DNA of 60,513 bases from Streptomyces montanisoli (GCF_017813245.1 NZ_JAGIQL010000019.1:1-60513), one strand, 5' to 3'. Counted from the first letter of the stretch, positions 9,497 through 17,199 are shown. Notes: generated from the sequence alone by a model not told the origin. Numbers and translations: made by a program.

Positions 9497-9527
9497 TTGA
9501 CCTTCAAGCTGCTCGAAGCCCGACAAT
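9497..9527 (+). promoter_or_regulatory. MerR-type promoter with 19-bp spacer and dyad
   Basis: TTGACC (9497-9502) and GACAAT (9522-9527) are separated by 19 bp, the over-long spacer typical of MerR-regulated promoters. An imperfect dyad, CTTCAAGC-T-GCTCGAAG (9502-9518, 7 of 8 pairs), sits in the spacer. The -10 ends 7 nt before ATG 9535 with no Shine-Dalgarno, so the transcript is probably leaderless. Confidence 0.7.
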
Positions 9528-9534
9528 CACCTGC

Positions 9535-10626
9535 ATGGACGACACAGACGCACTGATGGGCATCGGCGCCTTCGCCCGCAGGGTGGGGCTCGCACCGAGC
9601 GCCCTGCGCTTCTACGACGACTGCGACGTGCTGCGGCCCGCCCACGTGGACGACGCGACCGGCTACCGCTACTACGAGCCGGAACAGGAGGCGCGAGCGG
9701 TCCTGGTACGCCGGCTGCGCGAGGCCGGCATGCCGCTCACCGAGGCCTCGGCGGTGCTCGACGGCACCCGCGAGGAGGCACGCGCCTGCCTGGAGGCGCA
9801 CGCCAGAAGGTCCCAGGAGGCCGCGGAGACGACCAGGTCGGCGATCCAGGACCTCCTCCGCGAGGTGACCGGCGGCGAGGCCCGCGGCGAGGCGGAAATC
9901 GGCGGCGCGGAGTTCGCCGCAGCCGTGCGCCAGGTCGCCCCGGCCGCCGCGCCGGTCACCGAGCGCGAAGAGTTTCCCGTGCTCGGCGCCGTACTGATCG
10001 AACTCGAACACCAGGAACTGCGGCTGGTGGCCACGGACCGCTACCGGCTGGCAGTCCGCGCGCTGCGGCTCGCCTCCGCGCTCGGCGCACCACGCCGCGC
10101 TCTCGTCGCCGTACCCGACCTGGAGGACGCCGCGTCCTGGGCCAAGGGCCTCGTGGACGTCACCGTCGAGATGGACGACCGCGGCGTGCGGCTGCGCGGC
10201 GACGGTGCCGTGCGTGAACTCGGGTGCGTGGAGGGGACGTTCCCCGACTACCGCACGGTACTCGACGGCCTGCCCAAGGCAGGGCAGCGGATCGTCGCGG
10301 ATCGTGCCGCCCTCCGCGCGGCGATCCTCGGCGCGCGGGCCGACGGACCGGTGACGCTGAGCGCCGACGGACGCCGGCTCACCCTCGTACTCCCAGGATC
10401 GGCCACCACCACGCTCGACGCCGTCTGTCTGGGAGGGGCCGTGCGCGTCCTGTTCGACCCGGCCGTGCTGCTCCCGGCGCTCGACGCCGGGGTCGGCCCC
10501 GACGTGCTGCTCGAACTCACCTCACCGGACGAGCCCGTCGTCGTGCGCTCAGCCGACCAGGGCAGTTTCACCACCCTCGTGATGCCCGTCCGCGACGGCG
10601 GATGCGGCGTCAGGAGTACTGCTTGA
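9535..10626 (+). CDS. MerR regulator fused to DNA polymerase III beta-clamp domains
   Basis: A 363-residue two-part protein. Residues about 8-75 are a MerR helix-turn-helix (MGIGAFARRVGLAPSALRFYDDCDVLRP...GYRYY), followed by a dimerisation helix to about 115. Residues about 125-360 resemble sliding-clamp (DnaN) domains 2 and 3: FAAAVRQVAPAAA..VLGAVLIELEHQELRLVATDRYRLAVRAL, then ELGCVEGTFPDYRTVLDGLP and LTLSADGRRLTLVL. Clamp domain 1 appears replaced by the MerR part. The C-terminal half is therefore likely a ligand- or protein-binding platform rather than a processivity clamp. It faces cydAB across a shared intergenic region and probably regulates itself through the 19-bp-spacer promoter. Its 3' end overlaps the convergent XRE gene by 17 bp. 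Family assignment is confident; function is unknown. Confidence 0.82.
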   Translation: MDDTDALMGIGAFARRVGLAPSALRFYDDCDVLRPAHVDDATGYRYYEPEQEARAVLVRRLREAGMPLTEASAVLDGTREEARACLEAHARRSQEAAETTRSAIQDLLREVTGGEARGEAEIGGAEFAAAVRQVAPAAAPVTEREEFPVLGAVLIELEHQELRLVATDRYRLAVRALRLASALGAPRRALVAVPDLEDAASWAKGLVDVTVEMDDRGVRLRGDGAVRELGCVEGTFPDYRTVLDGLPKAGQRIVADRAALRAAILGARADGPVTLSADGRRLTLVLPGSATTTLDAVCLGGAVRVLFDPAVLLPALDAGVGPDVLLELTSPDEPVVVRSADQGSFTTLVMPVRDGGCGVRSTA

Positions 10627-11524
10627 TCAGGGACTCGAGGTAGGTGGCGGCTTCCTGCGGCGGGTTCGCCTCGGTGACCAGCCGGTCCATGATCAGCGAG
10701 TACTGGTCGATCTCCTCCTGCTTGTCCAGGTAGACCGCGCCCGTCAGGTTCTCCAGGTAGACCTTGTCCGGCAGGTCGGGCTCGCTGAACCGCAGGATCG
10801 TGATCGGCGTGCCCGCCGCGGCCATCGCGCCCACGCTGAACGGGGCGATCTGCAGGGTGACGTTGGGCAGTTCGGCGATCTCCATGAGGTGCTCCATCTG
10901 GTGGCGCACCACCTCGGGCCCGCCGAACGGGCGGCGCAGCACGGCCTCGTCCACCACGGCCCACAGCCTCGGCGCCCCGTCGCGCGTGAGCAGCCTCTGG
11001 CGCTCCATGCGCAGCTCGACGAGTCGGTTGATCTTCGACTCGGGCGCGTCCGGGTAGCCGAGACGCGTGACGACCCGGGCGTACTCGGGCGTCTGGAGCA
11101 GGCCGGGCAGGAACTGGACCTCGTACGTGCGGATCAGGGACGCCGCCTCTTCGAGGCCGACGTGCAGCTCGAACCAGCTCTCCAGCACGTCGTTGTACCG
11201 GTGCCACCAGCCCGGGAGGCTGGCCTGCCTGGCCATCTCCACGTAGTCGGCACGCTCTGCCTCGTCCACGACGTGATACAGCGTCAGCAGGTCGGCGACG
11301 TCACGCTGCTTGAAGCCGACCTGGCCGCGCTCGAGGCGGGTGATCTTCGCGTCCGACGCGCGGATCTCCTTGCCCGCCTGCACGCGGGTGATGCCGCGCT
11401 CCTGCCGCAGCCGGCGCAGGCGCCCGCCCAGCAGGACGCGCAGCGCCGTCGGGCCGATCTGGGGCCGGTCCAGGTAGTGCCTCAGCGAGGACTGCTCACC
11501 GTTCGGCCGCGGCATGGCGGTCAT
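10610..11524 (-). CDS. WhiJ-type XRE regulator with DUF5753 domain
   Basis: A 304-residue DNA-binding protein. The helix-turn-helix (LGGRLRRLRQERGITRVQAGKEIRASDAKITRLERG) is at about 30-75, followed by DUF5753 (SWFELHVGLEEAASLIRTYEVQFLPGLLQTPEYARVV ... YLENLTGAVYLD). In Streptomyces such regulators (WhiJ paralogues) work with small DUF397 proteins and an RsbW-like ATPase to control development or antibiotic genes; both partners are adjacent here. The ATG start at 11524 has GGGAG 5 nt upstream. The 150-bp gap to the DUF397 gene contains a 14-bp direct repeat (11627-11640 and 11651-11664). Confidence 0.9.
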   Translation of the reverse strand: MTAMPRPNGEQSSLRHYLDRPQIGPTALRVLLGGRLRRLRQERGITRVQAGKEIRASDAKITRLERGQVGFKQRDVADLLTLYHVVDEAERADYVEMARQASLPGWWHRYNDVLESWFELHVGLEEAASLIRTYEVQFLPGLLQTPEYARVVTRLGYPDAPESKINRLVELRMERQRLLTRDGAPRLWAVVDEAVLRRPFGGPEVVRHQMEHLMEIAELPNVTLQIAPFSVGAMAAAGTPITILRFSEPDLPDKVYLENLTGAVYLDKQEEIDQYSLIMDRLVTEANPPQEAATYLESLIKQYS

Positions 11525-11674
11525 GACAACTCCCGTATGGCGACTACGTGGACACGAACACCCCAGTGTTCCATCCCGGACCCCGCCGCGTACAGCAGGG
11601 GCACGAATCGTCGCTCCGGGTGAGCACGGGCCCGCCGCCGTGAAGGGGCGCGGGCCCGCCGCCGCGGGCGCGCG

Positions 11675-11911
11675 TCAGCCGGTGAACCCGTCGAACTCGC
11701 CGTCCTTCGCACCCGCGACGAACGCGGCCATCTCGGCGCGCGTGTAGACCAGCGCGGGGCCCTGCGGATGGCGGGAGTTGCGTACCGCGACGGCGCCGTC
11801 CGGGAGCGCGGCCAGCTCCACGCAGTTGCCGCCTGGAGCGCTGTGCAGGCTCTTCGTCCAGGTGACGCCCTCGATCAGGTCGGACCGCGTCCCGTTGTCG
11901 GTCTTCCGCAT
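11675..11911 (-). CDS. DUF397 domain protein (WhiJ-cluster partner)
   Basis: A 78-residue acidic protein with the DUF397 signature WTKSLHSAPGGNCVELAALPDGAVAVRNSRHPQGPALVYTRAEMAAFVAGAKDGEF (key blocks W-x-K-S, N-C-V-E, V-R-[ND]-S and a final F-x-G-A-K-x-G-E-F). It is the standard partner of DUF5753 XRE regulators and is thought to antagonise their DNA binding. ATG 11911 has AGGAG 8 nt upstream. Its promoter is shared with the divergent ATPase gene. Confidence 0.92.
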   Translation of the reverse strand: MRKTDNGTRSDLIEGVTWTKSLHSAPGGNCVELAALPDGAVAVRNSRHPQGPALVYTRAEMAAFVAGAKDGEFDGFTG

Positions 11912-11963
11912 GCCAGCCGCTCCTCTTGTCTCACGGGCGCCGCCTGGGCAGGCGTCACCTTCT

Positions 11964-12027
11964 GCAATTGCATCTGCACTTGATGCAGCAATTGCGTTCC
12001 CCCGACTGTAATTGCAGATGCAGTTGC
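11964..12027. promoter_or_regulatory. Cluster of inverted repeats in the divergent WhiJ-type promoter
   Basis: GCAATTGCATCTGCA (11964-11978) recurs in inverted orientation as TGCAGATGCAGTTGC (12013-12027), matching at 14 of 15 bases. A third related word, GATGCAGCAATTGC (11982-11995), lies between them. These AT-rich islands stand out from the GC-rich background and sit between the DUF397 gene and the ATPase gene, as expected for operator sites of the adjacent XRE regulator. Confidence 0.65.
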
Positions 12028-12103
12028 GGCACCATCCCCCTCAGGGGGATAGTGGGCGGCGATCACCCGCTTGTGATGAACTGGCCGCTCCACGGAGATC
12101 GCG

Positions 12104-12718
12104 ATGACATGCCGCCCGAACGGACCCTCAGGTGCCTTACACGGGGCCACCGTCGACCGTCTGCTGCAGCGCGTGTCGCGCGACGCCTTCCCGCAGGACG
12201 GTACGGTCGCGGCCCCGCGCTTCACGGCGCGCGCCCTGCCCGCCGACGGCCAGGCGGTCGGTGAGGGACGGCAGTTCACCGGCTCCACGCTGCACGGCTG
12301 GTCACTCGGCCCCCTGGTGGACAACGCCGCGCTCATCGTCTCGGAGCTGCTGAGCAACGCGCTGCGTTACGGGCTCGGCGCGCTCCCGCCGCGGCACGCG
12401 CCCGGCCCGCCCCTCTGGCTCGGCCTGCTGCGCCGCCGCGGCACCGTGCTGTTCGCGGTCTGCGACCGCAGCACGGCGGTGCCCGAACTCAGGGAGCCGG
12501 ACTACTTCGCCCAGTCGGGCCGCGGCCTGCACATCATCGACTGCCTCAGCGAGACGTGGGGCTGGACCACGCCCGACACCGACGGCAAGGCCGTCTGGGC
12601 GGCGGTCGCGTGCGGCGATGAGCCGCGCTCCGGGGCCGAGCTTCCGCCCGATCCGGCGCGGGAGCGCGAGGCGGTGCCCGCGCTCGGTGAGCCGGTCAGG
12701 GGCGCGCGATGGCGGTAG
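12104..12718 (+). CDS. RsbW-like ATP-binding protein of the WhiJ-type cluster
   Basis: A 204-residue GHKL ATPase fold protein with N box LIVSELLSNALRYGLG, G1 region FAVCDRSTAVPEL and G2 region SGRGLHIIDCLSETWGW. The C-terminal 40 residues are charged and probably disordered. It is divergent from the DUF397 gene and forms with it and the XRE gene the triad seen at whiJ/abaA loci. ATG 12104 has GGAG 6 nt upstream. Probable role: a protein-binding or phosphorylating partner, not a classical histidine kinase. Confidence 0.85.
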   Translation: MTCRPNGPSGALHGATVDRLLQRVSRDAFPQDGTVAAPRFTARALPADGQAVGEGRQFTGSTLHGWSLGPLVDNAALIVSELLSNALRYGLGALPPRHAPGPPLWLGLLRRRGTVLFAVCDRSTAVPELREPDYFAQSGRGLHIIDCLSETWGWTTPDTDGKAVWAAVACGDEPRSGAELPPDPAREREAVPALGEPVRGARWR

Positions 12719-12845
12719 GCGCGAGGGCCGTTGCGTCGGCCGCCGCACCGGCCGCCGTACGGGCGTGCGGAACGCGGGTGGCTGTCCGAGCGGGCAAAAC
12801 GGTCTATGGTGCGGGGGAGTTGGCAGGGGAAAGGGTGGGAGTGCG

Positions 12846-13706
12846 ATGCCGGACACACCGGACTGGATGACACGGGGCGAAAGCCGCGCGCCGGTCGATC
12901 TGAAGACCGACCGGCCGCACGCCGCGCGCGTCTACGACGTGCTGCTCGGCGGCAAGACCAACTACGAGCCGGACCGCGCCATGGCGGCGCAGGTCGTCGC
13001 CAACGTGCCCACCGCGCAGCCGACCGCCAGGGCCAACCGGGACTTCATGCTCAGGGCGACGCGGTACCTGGCGGCCGAGGCCGGCGTCCGGCAGTTCCTC
13101 GACATCGGCACGGGCATCCCGACGCAGCCCAACCTGCACGAGGCCGCCCAGTCCGTCGCACCGGACAGCCGGGTCGTGTACGTGGACAACGACCCCATCG
13201 TGCTGGCGCATTCGCGCGCGCTGCACACCAGCGACCCGGCGGGCCGTACGGCCTACATCGACGCGGACGCGTCCGATCCGGACGGCATCCTCGCCTCGGC
13301 GCTGCTGCGCGAGACCCTCGACCTCGACCGCCCGGTGGCGCTCAGCATGTGCCTGCTGCTGCACTGGCTGCCCGCGACGGCCGACCCGTACGCGGTCGTC
13401 CGGCGCCTGGTCGACGAGCTCGTCCCCGGCAGCTTCCTGGTGATCACCCACCTCGCGCGCGACCTCGACCAGGACGGCGTCGGCGGACTCGAGTCGGACT
13501 TCGAGTCCTCGGGATCCCAGTTGCAGGGACGCACCAAGGACGAGGTCCTCGGCTTCTTCGACGGCCTCTCGCTCATCGAGCCGGGGCTCGTGGTGCCGCA
13601 CATGTGGCGCCCGGAACCCGTCGCGGTCGACATCGGCAGCGCGGACATGCGGGTGGACGAGCACAGGGCGCCGATCTGGGCGGGCGTCGCCGCCAAGAAG
13701 GACTGA
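12846..13706 (+). CDS. SAM-dependent methyltransferase (DUF574 family)
   Basis: A 286-residue protein of the actinomycete-specific methyltransferase group PF04672. Landmarks: PHAARVYDVLLGGKTNYEPDR near the N-terminus, SAM-binding QFLDIGTGIPT, the acidic loop VVYVDNDPIVLAHSRALL-like region (VYVDNDPIVLAHSRAL), and MCLLLHWLP. Members are abundant near WhiJ-type triads, but the methyl acceptor is unknown. ATG 12846 is preceded by GGGAG at 4 nt. It is 127 nt downstream of the ATPase gene and may be co-transcribed. Confidence 0.9.
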   Translation: MPDTPDWMTRGESRAPVDLKTDRPHAARVYDVLLGGKTNYEPDRAMAAQVVANVPTAQPTARANRDFMLRATRYLAAEAGVRQFLDIGTGIPTQPNLHEAAQSVAPDSRVVYVDNDPIVLAHSRALHTSDPAGRTAYIDADASDPDGILASALLRETLDLDRPVALSMCLLLHWLPATADPYAVVRRLVDELVPGSFLVITHLARDLDQDGVGGLESDFESSGSQLQGRTKDEVLGFFDGLSLIEPGLVVPHMWRPEPVAVDIGSADMRVDEHRAPIWAGVAAKKD

Positions 13707-13852
13707 GAAGGCTCTGGGCCCGGGCGGCCGGCGGCCTGCTGAGGGCGGAGCAAGAACCTCACTCGGAAGAGGCAACTCGCCGCCGGATTCGGTACGCGTG
13801 CCGCGCGACAGGTGAAGGAACCCCCGTCCCTTTCACCAGCAGGAGGTACCGA

Positions 13853-14077
13853 ATGCGCACGAACATCGCCCGCGCCGCGGCCGTCGTCGCCCTGGGCATG
13901 GCCGCCCTCGTCCCCGTCACCGGCACGGCGTTCGCGGACGGCCACGACCACGGCCGCCACGTCCACCACGACCACGGCGTCGGCTTCATCGGCGCGCACG
14001 GCAGCTACGCCAACCTGGGCGGCCCCTACGGCATCACGTACGCCGAGGGCGGCTTCCTCGCGGGCGGCGCCCACTAG
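13853..14077 (+). CDS. Small secreted His-rich protein
   Basis: A 74-residue protein with a clear Sec signal peptide (MRTNIARAAAVVALGMAALV...GTAFA|DG, cut after residue 28). The mature 46 residues start with a His/Asp cluster (DGHDHGRHVHHDHG, seven His in 14) and continue as a Gly/Tyr-rich tail. A strong AGGAGG lies 6 nt before ATG 13853, and a strong terminator follows, so it is a real monocistronic gene although the frame is open far upstream. The His cluster suggests extracellular metal binding (Zn, Ni or Cu), which is inference. I do not recognise the family. Confidence 0.8.
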   Translation: MRTNIARAAAVVALGMAALVPVTGTAFADGHDHGRHVHHDHGVGFIGAHGSYANLGGPYGITYAEGGFLAGGAH

Positions 14078-14108
14078 TCGCGGTCCGCGACCCGGACGTC
14101 TGTACGAA

Positions 14109-14141
14109 GGCCCCGCGGCGCTCCCGTAGCGCCGCGGGGCC
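14109..14141 (+). terminator. Hairpin terminator after the His-rich gene
   Basis: A 14-bp perfect stem (14109-14122 with 14128-14141) and 5-nt loop, 31 nt after the stop codon. Confidence 0.85.
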
Positions 14142-14175
14142 CTCGTGTGCCCGGGACGGATGGCCTGGGCCCTCA

Positions 14176-14337
14176 GAGGCTGTTGTCTTACCCCCTGCGG
14201 GGGCCGAGTCGCCTGGCACAGCCATCTCCGGCGTTGTCGTCGGTCGCCGACGCTCCGCGTCGACTCCCTCCTCCGCCTTGGACCTGACAGCGCCAACCCC
14301 CTCGGCCTGATCCCACACTGGGTAAGACAACAGCCTC
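14176..14337. mobile_element. 162-bp MITE with 18-bp terminal inverted repeats and TCA target duplication
   Basis: The left end GAGGCTGTTGTCTTACCC (14176-14193) is matched perfectly by its inverted copy at 14320-14337. The direct repeat TCA flanks both sides (14173-14175 and 14338-14340). A 3-bp TNA target duplication and a GAGG-type end fit IS5-family elements (IS427/IS1031 groups). The 126-bp interior has no transposase, so this is a non-autonomous deletion derivative. The right-hand TCA is the stop codon (TGA) of the neighbouring minus-strand gene. Confidence 0.85.
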
Positions 14338-14700
14338 TCACTCCAGCACGCCGAGGTCCCGGTCGGGCCGGCACGACGGGCAGGCGCGCACGCCGTCCCG
14401 GCCGAGCGCGTCCAGCGCCTGGACCCGCGTGAGCGGCCGCATGCCGGGGCGCAGGTCCCAGCACCCGCCGGTGTGCAGCCAGACCGTCGTCCCCGGGCGC
14501 GGCCCCCTGGCGTCGCTGATGATCCAGTCCCCGGCGGGCGGGCGTGCCTGCTGCCGCTTGAGGTGCTCGCGCCGCTCCTTGTCCGCCGCGCGCTCCTCGT
14601 GGGCGATCCAGGTGTCGATCCGGCCGAGCTCCTGCTCCACGTACCGGCGCAGGAACCGCAGGAGGTCGAGGCGCGAGGGCGGCGGTGGGCCGTCCGTCAT
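14338..14700 (-). CDS. DUF6233 family protein
   Basis: A 120-residue soluble protein of a Streptomyces-specific family: LDLLRFLRRYVEQELGRIDTWIAHEE at the N-terminus, DWIISDARGPRPGTTVWLHTGGCWDL in the middle, and a C-terminal ACPSCRP with two cysteines that together with GGC may bind a metal. Function unknown. Its TGA stop is the 3-bp target duplicated by the adjacent MITE, so the coding frame was preserved by the insertion, but the native 3' UTR and terminator are now displaced by 165 bp. Confidence 0.8.
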   Translation of the reverse strand: MTDGPPPPSRLDLLRFLRRYVEQELGRIDTWIAHEERAADKERREHLKRQQARPPAGDWIISDARGPRPGTTVWLHTGGCWDLRPGMRPLTRVQALDALGRDGVRACPSCRPDRDLGVLE

Positions 14701-14864
14701 CCGGCCCGCACCCCGTCGTACCGCCGGGGGAGCGGCGAGACCGCATGACGTCGTTCGTTCATGCGTTCGATATTAGGGTGCGGCGCCCGTCGGCGCCACA
14801 CCGGCCCGACGCCAACGGCACACCGGCCCGACGCCGACGGCGCCGGACCGGTGCGGTGGATCGG

Positions 14865-15740
14865 TCAGCTTCCGCCGAGCACCTTCAGGGTCTGGCTCGC
14901 CATCGCCCGCTCGCCGAGCGCGTTCGGGTGGACGGGCACGTAGTTGCTGCCGAAGAGCACCGGCTCGATCCAGCGCGTGCCGACGGGCGCGCAGGCGTCG
15001 TGACCCTCGGACACGCCCGACATGTCGACGAACGTCGCCCCCGTGTCATGGGCGGCCCGCTCCACCGCCGCGTTGAGGTGCGTCTGGATGTCCCGCACGT
15101 ACGGCACGTCGCCCGAGGCGATGGGCATCTTCAGGAAGCATGACGGGTCGGCCTTCGCGGGCACGATCCACGGGTAGCCGAGGATGGCCACACGGGCGTT
15201 CGGCGCCTTGGCCCGCACGGCCCGCAGGGCCGAGCGCACGGCGGGGTACGTGCTGTTGTCGATCGTCCGGTCGAACGAGTTCCCGTACAGGGCCTTGCAC
15301 GGGGCGCCGTTGCCGACCGTGACGACCCCCGCGGAGCCGCACGCGAGGAGCGCGTCGATGAAGGTGTTGTTGTCGTTCCCGCCGATCGTCATCGTGACGA
15401 GCCGGGTGCTGTCGCCGAGGGCGTCGAGCTGCGGGGCGACCCCCGGGTACTGGGAGCCCGCGAAGTCCTTGGTCTCGGCGCCGCCGCAGGTGACGTCGGT
15501 GAGCCGGTCCCCGGTGCGGGAGGCGATGACATGCGGGTAGTCGGCCGTCGAGCGGGCACAGAGCAGCGAGGCGGTGGGATCGAGCGGCAGGATGCCGGAA
15601 CCCGCGCTGTAACTGTCGCCCATCGCGACGTACGGCAGGGGGGTGGCGGCCTGGGCGGTGGGGGCGGTGAGTCCGAGCGCCACCGCGCCGGCGGCGGCGG
15701 TGGCGGCGGTGAGTCCTCGGATCAGGGCGCGCATCGACAT
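14865..15740 (-). CDS. Secreted SGNH/GDSL esterase
   Basis: A 291-residue exported hydrolase. The Sec signal ends at AQA|AT (about residue 31). The SGNH blocks are present: I MGDSYSAG (nucleophile Ser43), II the glycine in TCGGAETKDF, III IGGNDNN, and V VHPNALGE with the catalytic His. Five or six cysteines suggest disulfides, as in Streptomyces extracellular lipases/esterases. ATG 15740 has GGAGA 7 nt upstream. It has its own promoter (15811-15839) and a small 7-bp hairpin (15771-15787) in the leader. Confidence 0.9.
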   Translation of the reverse strand: MSMRALIRGLTAATAAAGAVALGLTAPTAQAATPLPYVAMGDSYSAGSGILPLDPTASLLCARSTADYPHVIASRTGDRLTDVTCGGAETKDFAGSQYPGVAPQLDALGDSTRLVTMTIGGNDNNTFIDALLACGSAGVVTVGNGAPCKALYGNSFDRTIDNSTYPAVRSALRAVRAKAPNARVAILGYPWIVPAKADPSCFLKMPIASGDVPYVRDIQTHLNAAVERAAHDTGATFVDMSGVSEGHDACAPVGTRWIEPVLFGSNYVPVHPNALGERAMASQTLKVLGGS

Positions 15741-15810
15741 CTGCGGTCTCCTCGGGTCAGGCGTGAGGGTGCCCGGCGAAGCCGGGCGTGAAGTGAGCGG
15801 CGCCCTGCGG

Positions 15811-15839
15811 AAGTTACTTGCGAGTTACTTCCCGGTCAA
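15811..15839 (-). promoter_or_regulatory. Promoter of the SGNH esterase with heptamer direct repeat
   Basis: On the minus strand TTGACC (15839-15834), a 17-bp spacer and TAACTT (15816-15811) form a good vegetative promoter. AAGTAAC occurs twice with an 11-bp pitch (7 bp plus TCGC), overlapping the spacer and -10. Heptamers at 11-bp pitch are the arrangement bound by SARP-type regulators. Confidence 0.6.
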
Positions 15840-15933
15840 CGGTTTGCGCAAGATCGCTCGTGTACGGAGGGAGAACGCCCGCACCCGGGCGGAGGTCACG
15901 GTGCCCGGACGGGCCGTCCTGCGGATCGTCCTG

Positions 15934-17199
15934 TCAGCGGGCCGCGCGCGCCCCGGCCGGCGAGCGGCGCATCACGCGGCGGGCCAGCCGGGCCACGCGC
16001 ACCCGGTGGCGGCGCCACCACAGGAACGCCCAGGCCAGCTGCCCGCCGCCGAGCACAGCCAGCACGGCCGCCGCGTCCCACCTGTCCCACGGGCCGCGCC
16101 CACCCGCCGCATGGCGGACCGCACCGGAGAGCAGCCCGACGTCGGCGGGCAGCGTCACCGCCGCCATCGTCGCGAGGCAGGCGGCCGTCCCGGCCACCAG
16201 CAGGACGCTGAACGCCCGGACGGCCCGCCGCTCGCGCACCCCGAAGCCCGCGCTCGGATCCACGGGCGCGGGCCGGCCGCGCAGCCGCCGCCCCGCGCGC
16301 GCCACCAGGAAGCGCGCGTACGCCGTGCCGTCGCCGTACAGGTCCTTCGCGCCCGCCAGGTCCTCCAGCACGAAGTACACGTCCGTGCGCATGAACACCA
16401 TGAACTCGAACGGCAAGGAGAGCAGCGAGACGACGGCGAGCGCCGCCACCAGGCGGCGGGGCGGCCCGTCGGGCAGGGACCCCGCCGCGAGCGCGAGCAC
16501 GCACCCGGCCGAGACGGTGAGGTTGAAGGCGATGCCCGACAGGTAGACCGTCAGCCGGTGCCTGCGCGGCGCCGTCACGATGCCGCTCACATCGGTGTGC
16601 GCGACGAGGAACTGCAGCCGTGTCCCCATCCTGATCCGGCCGGGCACCCCCGCCGCCCGCGCGGTCACCAGGTGGCACAGCTCGTGGAGGAACACCAGCG
16701 ACCAGCCGCACACGAACTCCACCGCGAGCACCACACTGCCGTGCCGGCTGAACAGCAGGTCGTGGTACGAGGGCAGCAGCGCGGGCTGCCGCGCCACCGC
16801 CACCACGGCGGCGAGCACCGCGAGGAACGGCACGGCGAGCAGCGCCGGGTGCAGCAGCCGGCGGACGTGCCCCTCGCGCAGCCACGGCCAGGTCGGCCGC
16901 ACCGGGGGCGGCGAGGCCACAGGGACGCCGTCGATCGCCGCGACGAACCCCAGCTCGACCAGCGCGGCGACGAACGCGGGCAGGTCCAGGTCGCGTCCCG
17001 TGCGGTCCACGAGCCGCTGCCTGGCCTGCTGGACGGTCAGGCCCGCGGCGAGCAGTTCGACCGCGTCGTGACCCGCGTCAGGCAGGGCGACGAAGTCGCC
17101 CGTGTCCATCCGGCCCACGATCCACTCCGCGCCGTCCCGCCGGCCGCGCAGCGGATGCAGGGTGACCCGGACGGCCTCCGCGCCCACCGGCGTGCTCAC
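15934..17199 (-). CDS. Membrane zinc metalloprotease (M50-like) with PqqD/RRE-like N-terminus
   Basis: A 421-residue protein. Residues about 8-90 look like a winged-helix PqqD/RRE-type peptide-binding domain (TGDFVALPDAGHDAVELLAAGLTVQQARQRL...FVAALVELGFV). Then come about six membrane segments. HELCH (172-176) supplies the HExxH zinc site, and the later SGIAFNLTVS and MRTDVYFV (Asp273) fit the second conserved block and third ligand of M50/YydH-type peptide proteases. It is the last gene of a probable RiPP operon; its GTG start overlaps the thiF-like stop (GTGA). Likely role: cutting the modified precursor in or at the membrane, possibly also export or immunity. Cleavage of this precursor is inference from context. 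Confidence 0.75.
   Translation of the reverse strand: MSTPVGAEAVRVTLHPLRGRRDGAEWIVGRMDTGDFVALPDAGHDAVELLAAGLTVQQARQRLVDRTGRDLDLPAFVAALVELGFVAAIDGVPVASPPPVRPTWPWLREGHVRRLLHPALLAVPFLAVLAAVVAVARQPALLPSYHDLLFSRHGSVVLAVEFVCGWSLVFLHELCHLVTARAAGVPGRIRMGTRLQFLVAHTDVSGIVTAPRRHRLTVYLSGIAFNLTVSAGCVLALAAGSLPDGPPRRLVAALAVVSLLSLPFEFMVFMRTDVYFVLEDLAGAKDLYGDGTAYARFLVARAGRRLRGRPAPVDPSAGFGVRERRAVRAFSVLLVAGTAACLATMAAVTLPADVGLLSGAVRHAAGGRGPWDRWDAAAVLAVLGGGQLAWAFLWWRRHRVRVARLARRVMRRSPAGARAAR

Noticed and set aside
9343..9534. Rex operator controlling cydAB
   Set aside because: No TGTGAA-N-TTCACA-like palindrome could be found in this region by eye.
14194..14319. Transposase gene inside the 162-bp element
   Set aside because: The interior is only 126 bp with no coding potential for a transposase; the element is non-autonomous.
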